DNA of 64,000 nucleotides from Oscillospiraceae bacterium (GTDB taxonomy: Bacteria > Bacillota > Clostridia > Oscillospirales > Oscillospiraceae). The translations under genes were made by a program, and so were the position numbers. Of the stretch, positions 24,515 through 33,622 are shown piece after piece. The notes beneath the pieces were generated by a model. The model saw only the letters and a program-made list of their open reading frames with translations, was not told the DNA's origin and did not search any database. The stretch lies in the NCBI GenBank assembly GCA_020025305.1, contig JAHHSG010000001.1, positions 1 to 64,000 on the forward strand. The letters are read 5' to 3'. The first letter of the stretch is position 1. Each line of letters begins with the position of its first letter.

Positions 24515-25195
24515 ATGGCACGCAATATCTTGGTTGTGGAGGATGACCGCAACATTTCGGATTTAATCCGTATGTATCTGGAAAAAGAGGGCTTTGAGGT
24601 TCGTATTGCCTATGACGGCGGCAAGGCTGTGGAGGAATTTGAGGAGCGCCAGCCGGATCTGGTATTGCTGGATATCATGCTGCCTGTGATGGATGGCTGG
24701 GCGGTGTGCGCCCGCATCCGTGAAAAGGCGCAGACGCCGATCATCATGCTGACGGCTAAGAGCGAGGTCAACGACCGCATTACAGGTCTGGAAATGGGCG
24801 CCGATGACTACCTGGTGAAGCCTTTTGAGATGAAGGAACTCATGGCGCGTATCAATGCGGTGCTGCGGCGCAGTGAGATCCCTGATGACACGAAAAAGAA
24901 GCTGACCTTTGATAAGCTGGTCATCAATCTGGACAGCTATGAGCTATTGGTGGACGGTAAAAAGGTAGATACACCGCCTAAGGAACTGGAGCTTCTTTAC
25001 CATCTGGCCTCGACCCCCAATCGTGTCTATACCCGCAATCAGCTGCTCGATGAAGTATGGGGATTTGACTATTTTGGCGACTCCCGGACAGTGGATGTTC
25101 ATATCAAGCGTCTGCGTGAAAAAGTGGAAGGTGTCTCCGAGCAGTGGGAACTGAAGACTGTGTGGGGCGTTGGCTATAAGTTTGAAGTGAAATAA
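24515..25195 (+). CDS. OmpR/PhoB-family response regulator
   Basis: 226 residues. The receiver domain has the acidic pair E9-D10/D11, phosphoacceptor D53 in LLDIMLP and K near 103 in DDYLVKPF; the C-terminal winged helix ends in VDVHIKRLREK and TVWGVGYKFE. Its gene is followed after one base by a sensor kinase and then an HtrA protease, so it probably regulates an envelope-stress response. GGGGAGAGGCAGCTT precedes the ATG. Confidence 0.95.
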   Translation: MARNILVVEDDRNISDLIRMYLEKEGFEVRIAYDGGKAVEEFEERQPDLVLLDIMLPVMDGWAVCARIREKAQTPIIMLTAKSEVNDRITGLEMGADDYLVKPFEMKELMARINAVLRRSEIPDDTKKKLTFDKLVINLDSYELLVDGKKVDTPPKELELLYHLASTPNRVYTRNQLLDEVWGFDYFGDSRTVDVHIKRLREKVEGVSEQWELKTVWGVGYKFEVK

Positions 25196-25196
25196 G

Positions 25197-26654
25197 ATGA
25201 AAACAAGCAAGAAAAAGAGGAAACCCCAGAGTCTCTATTGGCAGCAGTTTATGCTCACGGCAGGACTGGTGCTGCTGACAATGGCACTGCTGGGTGTGGC
25301 CTTCTATGCCGTTAGCTATAACTATACCGTCAACGAAAACCGCAGCGAAATGCGGGAACGTGCCAATCTGGTGGGACATCTCTCCCGAGAGTATCTGCGC
25401 AACGAGGCCCAGAGCGCCGGACAAAAGGAGGATCTGCGGAGTTTGGCGGGTGTGGCGGCCCAGATGTCGGATGTGGACTTTCTCATCTGCAATGAGCAGG
25501 GACACGTGATCCTCACTTCAGATGAGGATCTGGTAGGACGTGTGATCACACTGCCGGAGAAGATCGTCAATGCCGTAGCAACAGAGGGCAAGTACGAGGG
25601 CCGCAGCACGGTGGGGGTCTATGCCAGCCGCCAGTTTGTGGTGGGAGTGCCTGTAACGGACAACGGCGGGTATCTGGTGGGCATGGTGCTGGCCGTGATG
25701 GACGCCTCAGAACTGACTGCCATGTGGCGTTCCTTTATTGGCCTTTTCTTTATGACCTCCATGATTATCCTGATGATTTCTTTCATGGCGACCTCCTTTC
25801 TCTCGGCGCGTCAGATCCGCCCCATTCGTGAAATGGTGCGGGCGACCCGTGCTTATGGAGCGGGGGAGTTTGATGTACGCATTCCGGCGGAGGGCATGAG
25901 CGAGGAGTTTGAGGAGTTGGCTACCTCCTTTAATGCCATGGCCGATTCACTGGCAGAGACGGAGCGGCAGCGCCGTGATTTTATTGCGAATGTGTCCCAC
26001 GAGCTGAAAACGCCTATGACTACTATCGCAGGCTATACCGACGGTATTTTGGACGGAACCATTCCGCCCAACAAAGAAAAGCAGTATTTACAGATCATCT
26101 CCGATGAGAGCCGGCGGTTAAGCCGGCTGGTACGCCGGATGCTGGATATCTCCCAGATTCAGTCCCAAGAGGTGAAGCGTGAGGAATTTGATCTGTGCGA
26201 GAGTATGCGCTTGGCTCTTTTGAGCATGGAGCAGCAGATTTTGCAGCGCGGTCTGGATGTAGAGGCAGAGATTCCCGACGACTCCGTCATGGTGAAGGGC
26301 GATAATGATCTCATTACGCAGGTGGTCTACAATCTCTTGGAAAATGCCACGAAGTTTGCCTCCCCCAAGTCAGCACTCTATCTGGGATTGTCGGTGAATG
26401 GGGAAAAGGCGGTGGTGACGGTGCGCAATGAAGGACATACCATTCCGCCTGAGGAGATCCCCCTTCTTTTTGAGCGGTTCCATAAGTCAGACAAGTCACG
26501 CAGTGTGGATAAGGATGGCTATGGCCTGGGGCTTTATGTGGTCAAGACTATTTTGACACAACATAAAGAGCACATCACGGTGACCAGTGAAAACGGCATC
26601 ACCTCATTCAGCTTTACGGTGCAGATGGCACATTACGCTAAACCAACCACATAA
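25197..26654 (+). CDS. Membrane sensor histidine kinase
   Basis: 485 residues. Two transmembrane helices (about 16-40 and 178-204) flank an extracytoplasmic sensing domain of about 135 residues (AAQMSDVDFLICNEQGHVIL); a HAMP linker follows. The phosphoacceptor is H268 in VSHELKTPM, and the ATPase domain shows DGYGLGLYVVKTIL. It starts one base after the regulator stop, so translation is probably coupled. The kinase most likely phosphorylates that regulator. Confidence 0.94.
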   Translation: MKTSKKKRKPQSLYWQQFMLTAGLVLLTMALLGVAFYAVSYNYTVNENRSEMRERANLVGHLSREYLRNEAQSAGQKEDLRSLAGVAAQMSDVDFLICNEQGHVILTSDEDLVGRVITLPEKIVNAVATEGKYEGRSTVGVYASRQFVVGVPVTDNGGYLVGMVLAVMDASELTAMWRSFIGLFFMTSMIILMISFMATSFLSARQIRPIREMVRATRAYGAGEFDVRIPAEGMSEEFEELATSFNAMADSLAETERQRRDFIANVSHELKTPMTTIAGYTDGILDGTIPPNKEKQYLQIISDESRRLSRLVRRMLDISQIQSQEVKREEFDLCESMRLALLSMEQQILQRGLDVEAEIPDDSVMVKGDNDLITQVVYNLLENATKFASPKSALYLGLSVNGEKAVVTVRNEGHTIPPEEIPLLFERFHKSDKSRSVDKDGYGLGLYVVKTILTQHKEHITVTSENGITSFSFTVQMAHYAKPTT

Positions 26655-26664
26655 GAGGATGACT

Positions 26665-28020
26665 ATGTTTGAAGAAAAGAGAGATCTATTCACGTCTGAA
26701 CAGGATACGGAAAAAGAGAAGATCATGCAGCCGTCGGCAGATACGCCCCAGGAGGTGGTTTCCTGGTATACCCCCGTGGAGAAAGAGGGGCCGGAGGTGG
26801 TCAGCTATTACGTGCAGAAAAAACCTCTGCCCCAAAAGGCGTGTGTTCCTTATGTCCCGCACAGCAGCTATCCGGCCCCGAAAAAAAGACGCCGTGGCCT
26901 GTGGATTTTTTTGAGCTGTCTGGGTGTACTGCTGGTTGTAGTGGTGGTGGGGGCACTCTGCAGCATGGGGAAACCCCATGACAGGGGTGTGACCGGAGAC
27001 GATGAAAATCCCAGCAGTATTGTGCATGTGGGAGATGTGGATAGTGCTATCCCTGTGGTGAAAGGCGACCCTGATGTGAAGCTGCACATCACCCAAGAGC
27101 ATGGGCCGGAGCTCTCGCCGCAGGAGATCTATCGCCGTGTAAATCCATCGGTGGTGACGGTGGTGGCGGAAGAGGAAAGCGGTGCTTCGGTGGGAACCGG
27201 CATCATTATGACTGCCGATGGATATATCCTTACCAATGCCCATGTGATCTCCGGGGCAAAGTCTGCATGGATCGCCATGGATACCGGTGTGACTTATGAA
27301 GTGCATTTGGTGGGTTTTGATGAGCAGCAGGATTTGGCGGTTTTGAAAACAGTGGATGATGTGGACATTCCCCCTGCGGTCTTTGGCGATTCCGGCCAGG
27401 CCATGGTGGGGGATACCGTGTATGCGATCGGGAATCCCTTGGGTTTGGAACTGCGAGGGACGATGACCGACGGTATGCTCTCGGCGGTGGGACGCACTGT
27501 GGATATGGAGGGCGTGTCCATGCAGATGCTGCAGACCACGGCGGCGCTGAATTCCGGCAACTCCGGCGGGCCGCTGATCAATGCTTATGGGCAGGTCATC
27601 GGTATCAACACCATGAAGATGAGCAATACGGATCTGGATCATGAGAGTACGGTGGAAGGGCTGGGCTTTGCACTTCCCATCAGTGATCTGACCTTTGCAG
27701 TCAACGATCTCATTGCATTGGGGCACTATCGCGGTGTTCCCGTGATTGGGGTTACTGTGGTGACGGTGGAGATGGAAGAGGGCGGCACAGGCGTGGCCGT
27801 TCATTCAGTGAGTAAGGGCAGCGGCGCGGAAGAGGCAGGCATCCATACCGGGGATCTGCTGTTGGCTGCCGACGGGCAGGAACTCCACACGGTAGACGAT
27901 CTCCTCATGATCCGTAGAACGCATCAGGTGCACGATACGCTGCATCTGACCATCTGGCGTGATGGCCAGATCCTCGAAACGGATGTAATGCTTTACTCTG
28001 ACCGGGAAATGGAATCATAA
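26665..28020 (+). CDS. htrA: HtrA/DegP-type serine protease with PDZ domain
   Basis: 451 residues. A cytoplasmic proline-rich segment of about 75 residues precedes one transmembrane helix (79-100); the trypsin-like domain outside the membrane has H near 193 (TNAHVI), D near 222 (DLAVLK) and S near 300 (GNSGGPL). A single PDZ domain follows (about 360-450). The ATG at 26665 is chosen because AGAGG is 7 bases upstream; the ATG at 26659 is too close. Located directly behind a two-component pair, it is likely a target of that system, as in the CssRS-HtrA pathway of Bacillus. Confidence 0.93.
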   Translation: MFEEKRDLFTSEQDTEKEKIMQPSADTPQEVVSWYTPVEKEGPEVVSYYVQKKPLPQKACVPYVPHSSYPAPKKRRRGLWIFLSCLGVLLVVVVVGALCSMGKPHDRGVTGDDENPSSIVHVGDVDSAIPVVKGDPDVKLHITQEHGPELSPQEIYRRVNPSVVTVVAEEESGASVGTGIIMTADGYILTNAHVISGAKSAWIAMDTGVTYEVHLVGFDEQQDLAVLKTVDDVDIPPAVFGDSGQAMVGDTVYAIGNPLGLELRGTMTDGMLSAVGRTVDMEGVSMQMLQTTAALNSGNSGGPLINAYGQVIGINTMKMSNTDLDHESTVEGLGFALPISDLTFAVNDLIALGHYRGVPVIGVTVVTVEMEEGGTGVAVHSVSKGSGAEEAGIHTGDLLLAADGQELHTVDDLLMIRRTHQVHDTLHLTIWRDGQILETDVMLYSDREMES

Positions 28021-28055
28021 AAAAGTGAGTGTTCCCTTGCGGAACACTCACTTTT
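28021..28055. terminator. Terminator between htrA and the TauE-type genes
   Basis: AAAAGTGAGTGTTCC / GGAACACTCACTTTT with loop CTTGC, flanked by A- and U-runs; serves convergent genes. The U-run overlaps the end of the downstream minus-strand gene (stop near 28048). Confidence 0.92.
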
Positions 28056-28419
28056 TTTTCTTAAATGTCTGCCAAAGGACGGAAAGACCGGTGAAAAGCA
28101 GCAAAAGAGCGAAGGGCTTGCGTAAAAGTTCCGGGGAGATGGCGGTGGAAATCCAGGCACCCAGCGCCGCCGCCGCAAGACCGAAGGGCAGGGCATGGTG
28201 GACAACTGTTTTGTCTATGAGGCCGTTTTTGCGATGGAGCAGTAATCCTGCCCCGGCGGCAGGCAGGAAAAAGAGCAGATTGATGGCCTGTGCCGTTTGC
28301 TGCTCTACATGAAGAAAGAGGGTCATCACCAGTAAGAGGAGCGTGCCGCCGCCTACACCCCAAGCAGAGAGCACTCCGGCTCCAAAGCCTGCCAGCAGGG
28401 CTATAAAAAACTCTGTCAT
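28048..28419 (-). CDS. TauE/SafE family membrane protein, second half
   Basis: 123 residues with three or four hydrophobic helices. MTEFFIALLAGFGAGVLSAWGVGGGTLLLL carries the repeated G-x-G-x-x-S-x-x-G-x-G-G-G motif of the TauE/SafE (DUF81) exporters, which are usually about 250 residues with two such halves. Its ATG overlaps the stop of the preceding gene, the other half. Substrates in the family include sulfite and sulfoacetate; none can be assigned here. Confidence 0.85.
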   Translation of the reverse strand: MTEFFIALLAGFGAGVLSAWGVGGGTLLLLVMTLFLHVEQQTAQAINLLFFLPAAGAGLLLHRKNGLIDKTVVHHALPFGLAAAALGAWISTAISPELLRKPFALLLLFTGLSVLWQTFKKKK

Positions 28420-28766
28420 AGAAGATACCTCACACCGCCGTAGAGAAGGAGCAGGGCAAAGAGACGGCGCAGCCAAAGAACGCTGATGCGGCCCATCAGC
28501 AGGCCTCCCACAAGTCCGCCTGCCAACCCACCCAAAAGATAGGGAAGTGCTGTCCACAGGGAGAGATCTATTCTCTGCCAGTAAATGAGGGCGCTTAGAG
28601 CGCTGAGAGGAAGTATCACCGCAAGGCTGGTCGCAAAGGCACTGCGCCCCTGTACATTGCATTTTTGGAGCAGGGGAAGGAGGATGGCACCGCCTCCGCC
28701 CCCAAAAACTCCGTTCAAAAGGCCGGCTGCTGCACCACTCCAGCGCAGCTTCCAGGGCCGCGTCAT
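28416..28766 (-). CDS. TauE/SafE family membrane protein, first half
   Basis: 116 residues, beginning MTRPWKLRWSGAAAGLLNG and continuing FGGGGGAILLPLL, the first copy of the family motif. GGAGGTGGTTCC places the ATG at 28766 rather than 28781. With the following overlapping gene it would make a complete two-repeat exporter, so the pair probably functions as a heterodimer. Confidence 0.85.
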   Translation of the reverse strand: MTRPWKLRWSGAAAGLLNGVFGGGGGAILLPLLQKCNVQGRSAFATSLAVILPLSALSALIYWQRIDLSLWTALPYLLGGLAGGLVGGLLMGRISVLWLRRLFALLLLYGGVRYLL

Positions 28767-28831
28767 AGGAACCACCTCCACTTTTTATGTAGCCACCCGG
28801 CGCAATGCCGGATGGTCCAGATGGCGGGAGG

Positions 28832-29023
28832 TTAGATTTCCTGGAAGTTTTGACAGTCGATGCACTGGTTGGTGGAAGACGTCTGATTCTTCGTGCCTAC
28901 CTGAATAATGTTCAGACCACACATAGCCGTATCCTGGCAGTGGTGGGCGCAGCTGGTCACGCTGCAGTGAATGGCGGAGTTGGGGGTGCATGCGCAGCCG
29001 TCGTTGGTACAGTTCTTGGACAT
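28832..29023 (-). CDS. DUF1540 domain-containing cysteine-rich protein
   Basis: 63 residues with ten cysteines. SAIHCSVTSCAHHCQDTAMC is the DUF1540 pattern, probably a small metal-binding site. The function is unknown. GGAGGGTTTTACT precedes the ATG. It lies between the TauE pair and the mgtE terminator. Confidence 0.85.
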   Translation of the reverse strand: MSKNCTNDGCACTPNSAIHCSVTSCAHHCQDTAMCGLNIIQVGTKNQTSSTNQCIDCQNFQEI

Positions 29024-29102
29024 AGTAAAACCCTCCTACAAAAGATAATGGCGTAAGCGCCTGAGAATAGTTTGCCCGTGCTGCCCTGCAATATGCAAAA
29101 AA

Positions 29103-29124
29103 ACGCCGTCCAGAGGACGACGCT
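29103..29124 (-). terminator. Terminator after mgtE
   Basis: On the minus strand AGCGTCGTCC / GGACGGCGT with loop TCT (G-U pairs included), followed by seven U. Confidence 0.75.
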
Positions 29125-29139
29125 TTTTTTAAAAAGGTG

Positions 29140-30525
29140 TTATATCCCAAGCAGCGCAGAAGCCAGCTGAAAATAGATGAGCAGACTGGTAGCATCCACA
29201 ATGGTGGAGATAAAAGGGCTGGCCATGACGGCGGGGTCAAGGCCGATTTTTTCGGCCAGAAGCGGCAGGCTGCAGCCCACACATTTGGCAAAGACTACCA
29301 CGAAAAAGATGGTCAGGCAGACCACAAGACATACAGGAAGAGTTACGGCAGAGTTCCCCAACAGCAGCCGATCAACGAGCTGCATTTTTGCAAAATTGGC
29401 GCTGGCCAGACACGCACCGCACAGCACGGATACCTGCAGCTCCTTCCAGAGAACGGCCAGCAGATCGGAAAAGTCTACCTCGTCCAGACTCAGAGCGCGG
29501 ATCACCGCCACGCTGGCCTGTGTGCCGGAGTTTCCTCCGGTGCCGGAGAGCATGGGAATATAGGCGTTGAGAATGAGACAGGCGGCCAGTGCGTTTTCGT
29601 AGTGGTTGAGGATCATGCCGGTGAAGGTGGCCGAGAGCATGAGAATCATCAGCCACGGAAGACGCGCCTTCCATGTGGAGATGACGCTGGTGCGCAGATA
29701 GGGCTTATCCGAGGGCAGCATAGCGGCCATTTTTTCGAAGTCTTCCGTAGTGGCTTCCTCAATGACATCCATAGCGTCATCCACGGTGACAATGCCTACG
29801 AGACGATTTTCTAGGTCCACAATAGGAAGGGCCAGAAAACCGTACTTGTTCAGGGCTTGTGCCACATCTTCTTTATCGTCCATAGTTCTGGCCCATACCA
29901 GATTGGAATCCATGATCTCCTCGATGAGATCGTCCTCATCGGCCAGCAGCAGGTCCCGGACAGAGAGAACACCCAGCAGTTTACGCCGCGAGTCAGTCAC
30001 ATACAGGATGTTGATGGTCTCCATATCGCCCCCGATTCGGCGAATGCGCTTAAAAGCATCCCCCACGGTCATGTCTTTTTTCAAAGACAAGAACTCCATA
30101 TTCATAATAGAGCCTGCGGAGTCCTCCGGATACTTTAAAATCTCGTTGATGGACTTGCGCATCTCCGGCGTAGCCCGATCCAGAATGCGGATGACCACGC
30201 TGGCGGGCATCTCCTCTACGATATCCACGGCATCATCCAGATACAGCTCGTCCAGCACTTCTTTCAGTTCGTTGTTGGAGAAACCATTGATGAGCATCTC
30301 CTGACTGTCACTTTCCAGTTCCACGAATACCTCTGCCGCCTTTTCTTTGGGGAGCAGACGGTACAAAAGAGGCATATACCCCTCACCGGCCTCTTCCAAG
30401 GCCTCAGCAATGTCGGCAGGTTCCAGAGGAAGAAATAAGTCACGCAGCTGTGCGTATTGTTTATTGCGGATCATCTCCTCAATTTTTTCTACAAAGCGCT
30501 CCAGATCCTCGTCGTGATCGAACAT
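29140..30525 (-). CDS. mgtE: Magnesium transporter MgtE
   Basis: 461 residues. The cytoplasmic N-domain (helical repeats, about 1-130), two CBS domains (about 135-255) and a five-helix membrane pore with the signature GTGGNSGTQASVAVIRAL are in order. MgtE is a Mg2+ channel that closes when cytoplasmic Mg2+ is high. The ATG at 30525 behind GGGAGGCATC is chosen over 30618, which lies inside the riboswitch. An M-box upstream gives a second, RNA-level Mg2+ control. Confidence 0.95.
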   Translation of the reverse strand: MFDHDEDLERFVEKIEEMIRNKQYAQLRDLFLPLEPADIAEALEEAGEGYMPLLYRLLPKEKAAEVFVELESDSQEMLINGFSNNELKEVLDELYLDDAVDIVEEMPASVVIRILDRATPEMRKSINEILKYPEDSAGSIMNMEFLSLKKDMTVGDAFKRIRRIGGDMETINILYVTDSRRKLLGVLSVRDLLLADEDDLIEEIMDSNLVWARTMDDKEDVAQALNKYGFLALPIVDLENRLVGIVTVDDAMDVIEEATTEDFEKMAAMLPSDKPYLRTSVISTWKARLPWLMILMLSATFTGMILNHYENALAACLILNAYIPMLSGTGGNSGTQASVAVIRALSLDEVDFSDLLAVLWKELQVSVLCGACLASANFAKMQLVDRLLLGNSAVTLPVCLVVCLTIFFVVVFAKCVGCSLPLLAEKIGLDPAVMASPFISTIVDATSLLIYFQLASALLGI

Positions 30526-30552
30526 ACGCCGATGCCTCCCTTCAAAGAAATG

Positions 30553-30597
30553 AAAAAATCCACGTCTGGCAGCTCCGGCAGGAGTGCGCAACGTGGA
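30553..30597 (-). terminator. M-box expression-platform terminator
   Basis: On the minus strand TCCACGT / ACGTGGA encloses an inner stem CTCC-GGAG, followed by six U residues. It would form when the aptamer is Mg2+-bound. Confidence 0.8.
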
Positions 30598-30599
30598 GA

Positions 30600-30780
30600 A
30601 GAAAATACAGCCAACCAAGGGCGGCTCCCCGTCACAAGCTTTAGCATCGCGGGGCGGTGAAACTGCATTAGATGATACCTTGGATTCGATATCGCCTGTT
30701 CAAACCATCTTGTGGTGTCTCCACCACTTCGCGGCAGCAGTCCTTATCCCCGCGGTAGCCTTACCTACCGGAGTATAACT
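30600..30780 (-). ncRNA. M-box (Mg2+) riboswitch
   Basis: On the minus strand CCGGTAGGTAAGGCTACCG, then GGACTGCTGCCGCGAA, GTGGTGGAGACACCAC and TGAACAGGCGATATC follow in the order of the ykoK/M-box consensus. It lies between a strong promoter and mgtE, with an intrinsic terminator after it. High Mg2+ would stabilise the aptamer and stop mgtE transcription. Confidence 0.92.
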
Positions 30781-30789
30781 CTTGCTTTA

Positions 30790-30818
30790 ACTTTAGTCCA
30801 AAAGGCGCTGTATGTCAA
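30790..30818 (-). promoter_or_regulatory. mgtE promoter
   Basis: On the minus strand TTGACA (30818-30813), 17 bases, TAAAGT (30795-30790). Confidence 0.85.
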
Positions 30819-30852
30819 CCCTGAAAGGAAGTTTTTTTGCATGGTGTCATGC

Positions 30853-30881
30853 TTGTGGAGTGGTGAGGCTTGTGGTATACT
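30853..30881 (+). promoter_or_regulatory. radC promoter
   Basis: TTGTGG (30853-30858), 17 bases, TATACT (30876-30881). Confidence 0.7.
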
Positions 30882-30947
30882 ACTATACAAAATAAACTTG
30901 GCGTTATAAACTGTTTTCCATGTGAAAAGGCAGAGAGAGGAGTAGTC

Positions 30948-31619
30948 ATGAGTATGCACGAGGGTCACAGACAGCGGAAAAAGGAACAGTTTCAAAAGAA
31001 CGGTCTGGCGAGCTTTGCCGATCATGAAGTGCTGGAACTGCTGCTTTATTATGCCATTCCCCGTCGTGACACAAATGAGATGGCCCATCAGTTGATAGAG
31101 CGCTTCGGCTCTTTGAATGGGGTTTTGAACGCCGCTCCGGAGGAGCTGCAAAAGGTGAGCGGGATCGGCGAGAACGCAGCGACACTGCTGCGCTTAGTGC
31201 CGGCGGTCATGCATCGTGCCGCCGCAAAAACACCGAAAGAGCGCATCCTCAACTCCGTGGAGCGCTCGGGCACCTTTTTTATGAGCCTGCTGTGTCAGCA
31301 GCGCCGGGAGGTGCTCTATCAAGTGTGTTTAGATGCCAAGGGCAAGATTCTCTCCTACCGACAAATTGCCACGGGAACGGTGGATTCCGTCACCTTAAAC
31401 GTGCGGGAAATTGTGGAAAATGCCCTCCACGCTGATGCAAGCAGCGTACTTTTGGGGCATAATCATCCCAGCGGTATTGCCCTGCCTTCGGCGGAGGACC
31501 GCAGCATGACGCTGCAAGTGGGCCAAGCGCTGCAGACCATGGGAATTCGTCTGGTGGATCATATTATTGTGGCAGACGGAGACTTTGTCTCTATGGCGGC
31601 CAGTGGGCTGCTGCTATAA
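30948..31619 (+). CDS. radC: RadC family protein (JAB/MPN domain)
   Basis: 223 residues. A helix-hairpin-helix region (LQKVSGIGENAATLLRLVP, about 65-85) precedes the JAMM metalloprotease-like domain with GHNHPSG. The start at ATG 30948 follows AGAGAGGAGTAGTC; the frame is open further upstream but without a ribosome site. The role in DNA repair is historical and unproven. It precedes uvrB by 29 bases. Confidence 0.93.
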   Translation: MSMHEGHRQRKKEQFQKNGLASFADHEVLELLLYYAIPRRDTNEMAHQLIERFGSLNGVLNAAPEELQKVSGIGENAATLLRLVPAVMHRAAAKTPKERILNSVERSGTFFMSLLCQQRREVLYQVCLDAKGKILSYRQIATGTVDSVTLNVREIVENALHADASSVLLGHNHPSGIALPSAEDRSMTLQVGQALQTMGIRLVDHIIVADGDFVSMAASGLLL

Positions 31620-31648
31620 GAGATTTATTACGGAAGGAGGCACTATCC

Positions 31649-33613
31649 ATGCCTGCATTCAAAGTTGTATCTCCCTATCAACCTTCCGGTGATCAGCCAG
31701 AGGCCATCAAAAAACTGGCGGAGGGTATTGAAAACGGACTGCGTGAGCAGGTGCTGCTGGGCGTGACCGGCAGCGGTAAAACCTACACCATGGCCAAGGT
31801 CATTGAGCAGGTGCAGCGCCCGACGCTGGTGTTAGCGCATAATAAGACGCTGGCAGCGCAGCTTTGTGAGGAGTTCCGGGAGTTCTTTCCCGATAATGCC
31901 GTAGAATATTTCGTTTCCTACTACGATTACTACCAGCCGGAGGCCTATATTCCCCACACCGATACCTACATTGAAAAGGATGCCTCGACCAACGAGGAGA
32001 TTGACCGTTTGCGCTTGAGTGCCACATGCTCTTTGCTGGAGCGGCGTGATGTGATTGTGGTGGCCTCCGTCAGCTGTATCTACGGTTTGGGTGAGCCGGA
32101 CGATTTTGCGAAGATGATGATCTCCCTGCGCAATGGTATGACTATGGATCGAGATGAGCTGCTGCGGCGGCTGGTGGAAATCCGCTATGAGCGCAATGAT
32201 GTGGCTTTTGGCCGCAATATGTTCCGTGTGCGGGGTGATACAGTGGAGCTATACCCTGCCTACTATAAGGATCACGCCATTCGAGTGGAGTTTTTCGGCG
32301 ATGAAATTGAGCGTATTACGGATTTCCAGCCGGTTACGGGCATTGCCAACTGTACGTTGCAGCATGTGGCGATTTATCCGGCCAGCCACTATGTCACACC
32401 TCGGGATAAGATGGAGACGGCCATGAAAGAGATCCGGCGGGAGCTGGAAGAACGGGTCAAATTTTTTGAGCAAAACAATCAACTCATTGAGGCACAGCGT
32501 ATCCGTCAGCGGACGGAATACGACATGGAGATGATGATGGAGCTGGGCTATTGCTCCGGTATCGAGAACTATTCCCGTGTCATTTCGCAGCGTCCGGAAG
32601 GGTCGGCACCTATGACGCTGCTGGATTTTTTCCCGGACGATTTTGTCCTCTTTGTGGACGAGAGCCATGTGACTCTCCCACAGGTGCGGGCCATGTATAA
32701 CGGCGATCGGGCCAGAAAAGAAAGCTTGGTGAATTATGGCTTTCGGCTGCCGTGTGCGTACGATAACCGCCCCTTGAAATTCGATGAATTTGAGGAGCGA
32801 TTCTCTCAGGCAATCTACGTTTCCGCCACGCCCGGCGACTATGAAAAAGCACACGCCGACCAGACAGTGGAGCAGGTGATCCGTCCGACAGGGCTGCTGG
32901 ACCCCAAGGTAGAAGTGCGTCCTGTGCTGGGTCAGATCGACGATCTGGTGGCAGAGATCCGGGAGCGGACGGAGAGAAACGAGCGTGTGCTGGTCACCAC
33001 CTTGACAAAGCGCATGGCGGAGGACCTCACCAATCATTTTCGCGGTATTGGCATTCGGGTACGCTATATGCACAGTGATGTGGCGGCGCTGGAGCGGATG
33101 GAGATTATCCGTGATCTGCGCCTTGGCGAATTCGACGTGCTGGTGGGCATCAACCTGCTGCGTGAGGGTCTTGACCTGCCGGAGGTGAGTTTGGTGGCTA
33201 TTTTGGACGCCGACAAGGAGGGATTCCTGCGCAGTGAGACGAGCCTGATCCAGACGATTGGGCGTGCAGCCAGGAATGCAGACGGCCTTGTGATCCTCTA
33301 TGCCGACACGGTGACGCCTTCGATGCGTCGTGCTATGGAGGAGACGGAGCGCCGCCGCCAGAAGCAGGATGCGTACAATAAGGAGCGAGGCATCGTGCCC
33401 CAGACCATTCGCAAGAGTGTGCGGGAGATGGTGGAAATCTCCCACAGCGCCGAGGAGGCATCGAAAAAGAGCAAGAAAAAACTCACAGACAAGGAGCGGC
33501 AGGCCACCATTGCACGGCTTGAAAAAGAGATGCAGGCGGCATCCAAGATGCTGGAATTCGAGTATGCCGCTATTTTGAGGGATCAGATTATTGAACTGCG
33601 GGGGCAGGAATAA
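31649..33613 (+). CDS. uvrB: Excinuclease ABC subunit B (UvrB)
   Basis: 654 residues. It is the damage-verifying helicase of nucleotide excision repair. Walker A GVTGSGKTYT is near residue 38, the beta-hairpin YYDYYQPEAYIP near 93-104, helicase motif TTLTKRMAEDL and RLGEFDVLVGINLLREGLDLPEV follow, and the C-terminal UVR domain binds UvrC/UvrA. AGGAGGCACTATCC precedes the ATG. The last 18 codons are duplicated 210 bases downstream (separate entry). Confidence 0.97.
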   Translation: MPAFKVVSPYQPSGDQPEAIKKLAEGIENGLREQVLLGVTGSGKTYTMAKVIEQVQRPTLVLAHNKTLAAQLCEEFREFFPDNAVEYFVSYYDYYQPEAYIPHTDTYIEKDASTNEEIDRLRLSATCSLLERRDVIVVASVSCIYGLGEPDDFAKMMISLRNGMTMDRDELLRRLVEIRYERNDVAFGRNMFRVRGDTVELYPAYYKDHAIRVEFFGDEIERITDFQPVTGIANCTLQHVAIYPASHYVTPRDKMETAMKEIRRELEERVKFFEQNNQLIEAQRIRQRTEYDMEMMMELGYCSGIENYSRVISQRPEGSAPMTLLDFFPDDFVLFVDESHVTLPQVRAMYNGDRARKESLVNYGFRLPCAYDNRPLKFDEFEERFSQAIYVSATPGDYEKAHADQTVEQVIRPTGLLDPKVEVRPVLGQIDDLVAEIRERTERNERVLVTTLTKRMAEDLTNHFRGIGIRVRYMHSDVAALERMEIIRDLRLGEFDVLVGINLLREGLDLPEVSLVAILDADKEGFLRSETSLIQTIGRAARNADGLVILYADTVTPSMRRAMEETERRRQKQDAYNKERGIVPQTIRKSVREMVEISHSAEEASKKSKKKLTDKERQATIARLEKEMQAASKMLEFEYAAILRDQIIELRGQE

Positions 33614-33622
33614 GAGAAAATA
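33562..33622 (+). repeat. Copy 1 of duplicated uvrB tail
   Basis: The last 17 sense codons of uvrB (AGTATGCCGCTATTTTG onward), the stop TAA and a few 3' bases. They are about 85% identical over 61 bases to 33772-33832. Four of the differences are synonymous third-position changes (AGG/AGA, ATT/ATC twice, GGG/GGA). Confidence 0.85.

Noticed and set aside
26686..27804. Minus-strand frame of about 370 codons opposite htrA
   Set aside because: Same antisense artefact; very histidine-rich, no ribosome site, and htrA has all catalytic motifs.
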